This document shows, piece by piece, positions 59,683 to 64,000 of a DNA stretch of 64,000 nucleotides. Every line of letters begins with the position of its first letter. Within the stretch, counting starts at the first letter, position 1. The notes beneath the pieces were generated by a model, which did no database searches, was not told the origin of the DNA, and worked only from the letters and a program-made list of their open reading frames with translations. The position numbers and the translations under genes are program-made. The DNA is from Brachypterus glaber (lineage: Eukaryota > Arthropoda > Insecta > Coleoptera > Kateretidae). The DNA lies in contig OY294047.1 in NCBI GenBank assembly GCA_958510825.1, forward strand, positions 40,377,229 through 40,441,228, read 5' to 3'.

Positions 59683-59697
<15 letters not shown>
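59518..59697 (+). mobile_element. 180-bp MITE inserted in a TA repeat
   Basis: The 41-bp ends pair with one mismatch: TATATATATTTATAGTAATA then TTAATTTGAGCCATTTCGCC, and the mirror AGGCGAAATGGCTCAAATTA at 59654 onward. The right end runs into a (TA)n tract (59684-59737). Confidence 0.85.

Positions 59698-59737
<40 letters not shown>
59684..59737 (+). repeat. (TA)n microsatellite
   Basis: About 23 TA units at the right end of the MITE. Confidence 0.95.
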
Positions 59738-59739
<2 letters not shown>

Positions 59740-59843
59740 CATTTTTGTATCCAAAACCAATATGCAGAATCTGACTGTGACTTAGGTTTTATACAAAAAC
59801 CTACTGTCGGGTTTATGTTCTGTAAAAAAAGTATTGTCTAAAT

Positions 59844-60128
59844 ACAAAAATCTGTAAAATTTGTAAACCAATCGATGGCAAAAAGTATCTGGCTGAGGTA
59901 ATGAACACTATAAGTCCAAACAAAGAAACAAAATGCAGAGATTTTATTTAAATTTTAATTTAAAACCTTGTATTTTCCCCATTCCGCGCTACAATAAAAG
60001 CTGAACACGGTCCATGGACCAAGAAAACTGGATACAATCGCTGTAAATTAGCATTAGTGTCAAACTCGTGCTATTTGTGTCAGAAGAAACCTACGAGTCT
60101 TGAAGAGGCGATTGCCTTTTTGGAATAA
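59844..60128 (+). pseudogene. Decayed coding fragment, unidentified
   Basis: One plus-strand frame reads TKICKICKPIDGKKYLAEVM then NTISPNKETKCRDFI. It is broken by two TAA in a 15-base AT-rich spot (59949-59963) and resumes NLVFSPFRATIKAEHG, PWTKKTGYNRCKLALVSNSC and YLCQKKPTSLEEAIAFLE before TAA at 60126-60128. The paired CxxC motifs (CKIC, CYLC) and residue mix look like a genuine zinc-binding protein C-terminus. I cannot name the family. It could be transposon-derived or a host-gene fragment. The spot with both stops might instead be a small remnant insertion. Confidence 0.5.
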
Positions 60129-60204
60129 GCACAAAAGTTTATGTAGTGCTATGATGAGTTCTCGTATATGCTTTAATATAAGCAGTTTGGAGCCGTGAAA
60201 AATG

Positions 60205-60205
<1 letters not shown>

Positions 60206-60236
<31 letters not shown>
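60206..60236 (+). repeat. (TTA)n tract, 3' tail of the minus-strand retroelement
   Basis: About ten TTA units. On the minus strand they form an (AAT)n tail just beyond the retroelement fragment at 60330-60590. Confidence 0.85.
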
Positions 60237-60237
<1 letters not shown>

Positions 60238-60329
60238 TTTATTTATTTTCAAAGATAATAACATCTCAACTTAAGTAGATAAATCACCAAGATTGAACCA
60301 CAATCTTCAGGTTCTTCAAATAATAATTC

Positions 60330-60877
<548 letters not shown>

Positions 60878-60879
60878 TT

Positions 60880-62660
60880 TATTTTATTTGTAATATACTA
60901 CAAGCCAATGGAGGGCCCCAAATATGCTTAATTGCTTGTTTTTGCTGAGCCCACTATTAATTTTGACAAAAAATGTCCAAAAATTCAGTTGACAGTACCT
61001 ACTTTTTTGAATTTTGAATTCCTGAAGCTTTATGTTTTTAAAGTTTGTATTCGAGCATTATATTTACGTTAAAATTAAATTTTAAATTTAATATAAATAC
61101 AAGAATTTTTAAACCCAATAAGCTCACAGTTTTAAATGTATATTTAAAGAACTAAGGATATAGCTTATAGATAGTGTCGTATTAATTTTTTTACATTTCT
61201 GACAAAAAACTATACTTGAAATTTTCAAGGAATTTAGAAGGTATGACCCTTTTACAATATCATAGATATTTCAACATTTAAAAAAATGTTACATAACGCC
61301 TTCATCAACTTGATGCTTTAATTATAACTATATAATATACAGCTTTTTAGGTTTGCCCTGTTGCTAACCGAAGAAAAAACAAATTTGTTTGTGCGTGTGC
61401 CCATAATCACACATAAAAGCTTATGTAGAAAATACATTTTATAATCTAAAACCATTTTTCTATTTTGCGACTCTTATAAGCTCATAATCACACTCATTTT
61501 GCGTGTTCTTAAGAGCTCTACTTTTTTTTCTTTTGGGTTGGCAACAGACAAAAGCCTATCGCTTGACGTTTTCCGTGAAAATGTTAACGTCACTTTAAAG
61601 TTTAATTTTCTACAACATTTAGGTTATTTTTACCGTATTAAAATTATGGCTTGGTTACTTGCAGTGAAAAAGAGAAGACAGGACTATAAAATATATCAAA
61701 ATAATATTTGTTCTTAGAATTTTAAACAGTGCGAAAACTGTAATGCCAACCCGAAACATAAACCCCTAAATCATTCATCAATTTAAATGTAAGTTTTTTA
61801 ACATTTTAGAGTAAAATAGAAAAAATTGTATAAAGCACTAGTTTCATAACAAGTTTTTAGCGCACTAGTACTTTTTTTTAAACATATGTCATGAAACTAG
61901 TACTTTAATATACTATATGCTGATCTACACTAGAAATATAACAATATTCTAAGAATTGCAAATTTTCTTTTTAATTCAAAAATAGTTATAATTTAATTTA
62001 AATTATTAATTTTATTTATTTAAATTATTTAAATAAATAAACAGAAACCGATAAATTCGCTTAGTGTGTTTGGACTGGACTTTCATGATTTGCTAAAAAC
62101 TCGTTTTTATTTCAGTAAAAAAACAAAGCTTTAAATATGATACTTTATGACATATATTTAAGAGTATCAAGTGCTATTCATTATCGCTTATAGGTATATA
62201 TTTTTTTAAACCGAAGAAGTTTTAAATTAAGTACTTGAAGTACAGTTATATTTTTAAATGCGTTACCTACATAAGGCAATTTTAAAATTAATTAACTAAA
62301 AATCGTTCACGGTAAAAAAAATTGATATTTTTTACTGTTTGTTTAATTATATACAGGTTAAATAAATGAGAAAAAATACCATCCATTTTTAAATTTTCTT
62401 TTTTAAATTATACAGGGTGATTTACCCAAATTATTAATTATTATTTTAAATAAAGTAATATAATAGTAGTGAAATAGTAAAATATTTGTTATTTTTGTTA
62501 ATTGATTAAAAAATATGTAATAATTTTAAATTACTTCATTTTTTTTTTTAATTTATTAATAAAATTTACATATTTTTTAAGGATTATTTAACAAGAATCC
62601 TATGAATTTCGTCTATTTTTCTCTCCACTTACATTTTCAAGATCAGACTTTTATCATTTA
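60880..62660. other. AT-rich intergenic sequence, no gene seen
   Basis: Mostly A/T-rich. One short inverted repeat at 61832-61907 pairs AAAGCACTAGTTTCAT with ATGAAACTAGTACTTT around a loop that also contains GCACTAGTAC. Open frames in the stretch lack recognisable features. Confidence 0.5.
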
Positions 62661-62669
62661 TTATTATTG

Positions 62670-62850
62670 AATTAGTGCATCGGATCGGACAGACTGACAT
62701 TAAAAAAAAAAGTTGCTTATTTTTTTCGTCAAACAAATTTATATCTAAGAATTTTTTGTCTAGGACAATTTTTGAAAATTTTTGAAAATTCTAAACTACC
62801 GTATATTATTCTAGCGCAGGCGCTGTGAATAATATAAGAACAAACTATAC
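62670..62850 (-). repeat. Dispersed repeat family, copy 3 (inverted)
   Basis: This is the reverse complement of the family seen at 44515 and 58901, with CAGCGCCTGCGCTAGAATAA, TTCTTAGATATAAATTTG and the CTGTCCGATCCG end on the minus strand. Confidence 0.65.
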
Positions 62851-63636
62851 AACATAAATCAAGTGAACTATTATTCAAGTAGTACGAAGTTAAAGTGATA
62901 AATATTCGTGTGAGGTAAATACTAAAAAAATGTTAACTAAAAATATCCAAGTGCTGACTATAAATTTTCATCAAATATATAGAACTTAAAAAGTTTTGAA
63001 GTCTTGAAAAATGTGAAATAAAGAGTACAACTTTCACAAGGGACGTTCAGGATGTATAAAAGTTTGTTTTTTTTTATTTGGAGGAGGGCGCTTGCGTTTA
63101 CTAAAATTAAAAATAAGGTTAAAATTAAAAAAATAAATAAATAGAGAAGATTCAGTATAGCAGCCTTAATATTAAAAAACTACAACTATGTTTAATAATC
63201 CTATGAAATTAATTTAGCAATAGAAAAACGCATATTGAAATATTTAATAAAATGGTAATTTTCCATTGTTTTACTTTTATATTTAATAGAATCTTTGCAC
63301 GATATAGCAGCACAATGATTCTGGAATAGAAAAATAGTTATTTATGGTACGAGAGAGGAAATTAGGATATTATCCATGAGGCTGGAGGCAGAGTGGGGTA
63401 ATTTAAGAGAGAGCAATATTAGGTTACTCACGAGTGACATACAAAGTTTTATCCAATAAATAACTTAGAAATTCGTATTTTTATTAACAATTTTAATGAC
63501 ATTTACAAGAAAATAATTTGATAAGTGACAGTTAAGTGGGTAAAATAAATAATTTTCTATTCTATAAAGTAAAAACCACGTGTGGGTTATTTATGAGTAA
63601 TGTCTTATTATCTGTATGTATTGGATAAAAATATTT

Positions 63637-64000
63637 TATCCACGGCCGTGATTATTGAGTCTATTAATCACGGGTCTGTAGAAATAAACCGTTTAAAATT
63701 TAAAACGACCGTGGATAAACTATAAAATTCTACTCGCGTATAATAGATATTAATCATTCGGGTGATTAGGTCACTCGCCTTTCGGTTCGTGCCCAACAAT
63801 TCATCCTCATTGATTAATTGCATCTATTATACGCTCATTGTATAATATACTATTATCCACGGCCGTGATTAATGGGCCTATTAATCACGGGTCTGTAAAA
63901 ATAAATCGTTTAAAATTTAAAACGATCGTGGACACAGTATAAAATTCTACTCGCGTATAATAGCTATTAATCATTTGGGTGATTAGGTCACTCGCCTTTC
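63637..64000 (+). repeat. 217-bp tandem repeat, about 1.7 units, continuing past the edge
   Basis: The unit starting TATCCACGGCCGTGATTA recurs at offset 217 (63641 versus 63858) with about 93-95% identity by eye. Each unit holds several hairpins: the palindrome CACGGCCGTG, the CCGTGATTAAT/ATTAATCACGG pair, and GCGTATAATAGAT against ATCTATTATACGC. It is either a satellite array or the subterminal repeat of a transposon. Confidence 0.85.

Overview
The window is AT-rich insect genomic DNA. The only confidently named host gene is the posterior Hox gene Abdominal-B (Abd-B), on the minus strand at the left end. Its C-terminal homeobox exon is at 256-692 and its large N-terminal coding exon is at 5866-6610, separated by a 5.2 kb intron. 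The homeodomain and the phase-1 splice junction make this call secure. A beetle is plausible from the intron structure and the repeat content, but the species cannot be fixed from the sequence.

Upstream of Abd-B (about 7 kb to the right edge) I find no complete host gene. Two isolated, splice-flanked coding exons stand out: one on the minus strand at 24276-24367 and one on the plus strand at 28056-28238. I recognise neither. Two decayed coding fragments (33721-33957 minus, 59844-60128 plus) also read as former protein-coding sequence of unknown family.

The rest is a dense, nested transposable-element landscape. Non-LTR retrotransposon remnants lie at 11680-11880, 15485-16987, 53453-53539, 58014-58508 and 60330-60590. 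Two Penelope-like fragments sit head to head at 29285-30595, and a third 3'-end relic lies at 46805-46912. All three Penelope 3' ends carry the same hammerhead-ribozyme-like fold. A tRNA-derived SINE lies at 35888-36119, and a short retroposon with a 12-bp target duplication at 32397-32543. There are also many miniature inverted-repeat (MITE or foldback) elements.

Several insertions can be dated by comparing copies inside the window. An element present at 1921-2830 recurs at 39944-41580, where it has been invaded by a TA-target MITE and by a hAT-type MITE with an exact 8-bp duplication. A tandem duplication at 49190-50655 has a MITE in one copy and the empty site in the other.

TTA/TAA microsatellites are abundant, the largest about 287 bp, and several sit at retroelement 3' ends. 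A 200-base N gap lies at 33305-33504. The right edge enters a 217-bp tandem repeat.
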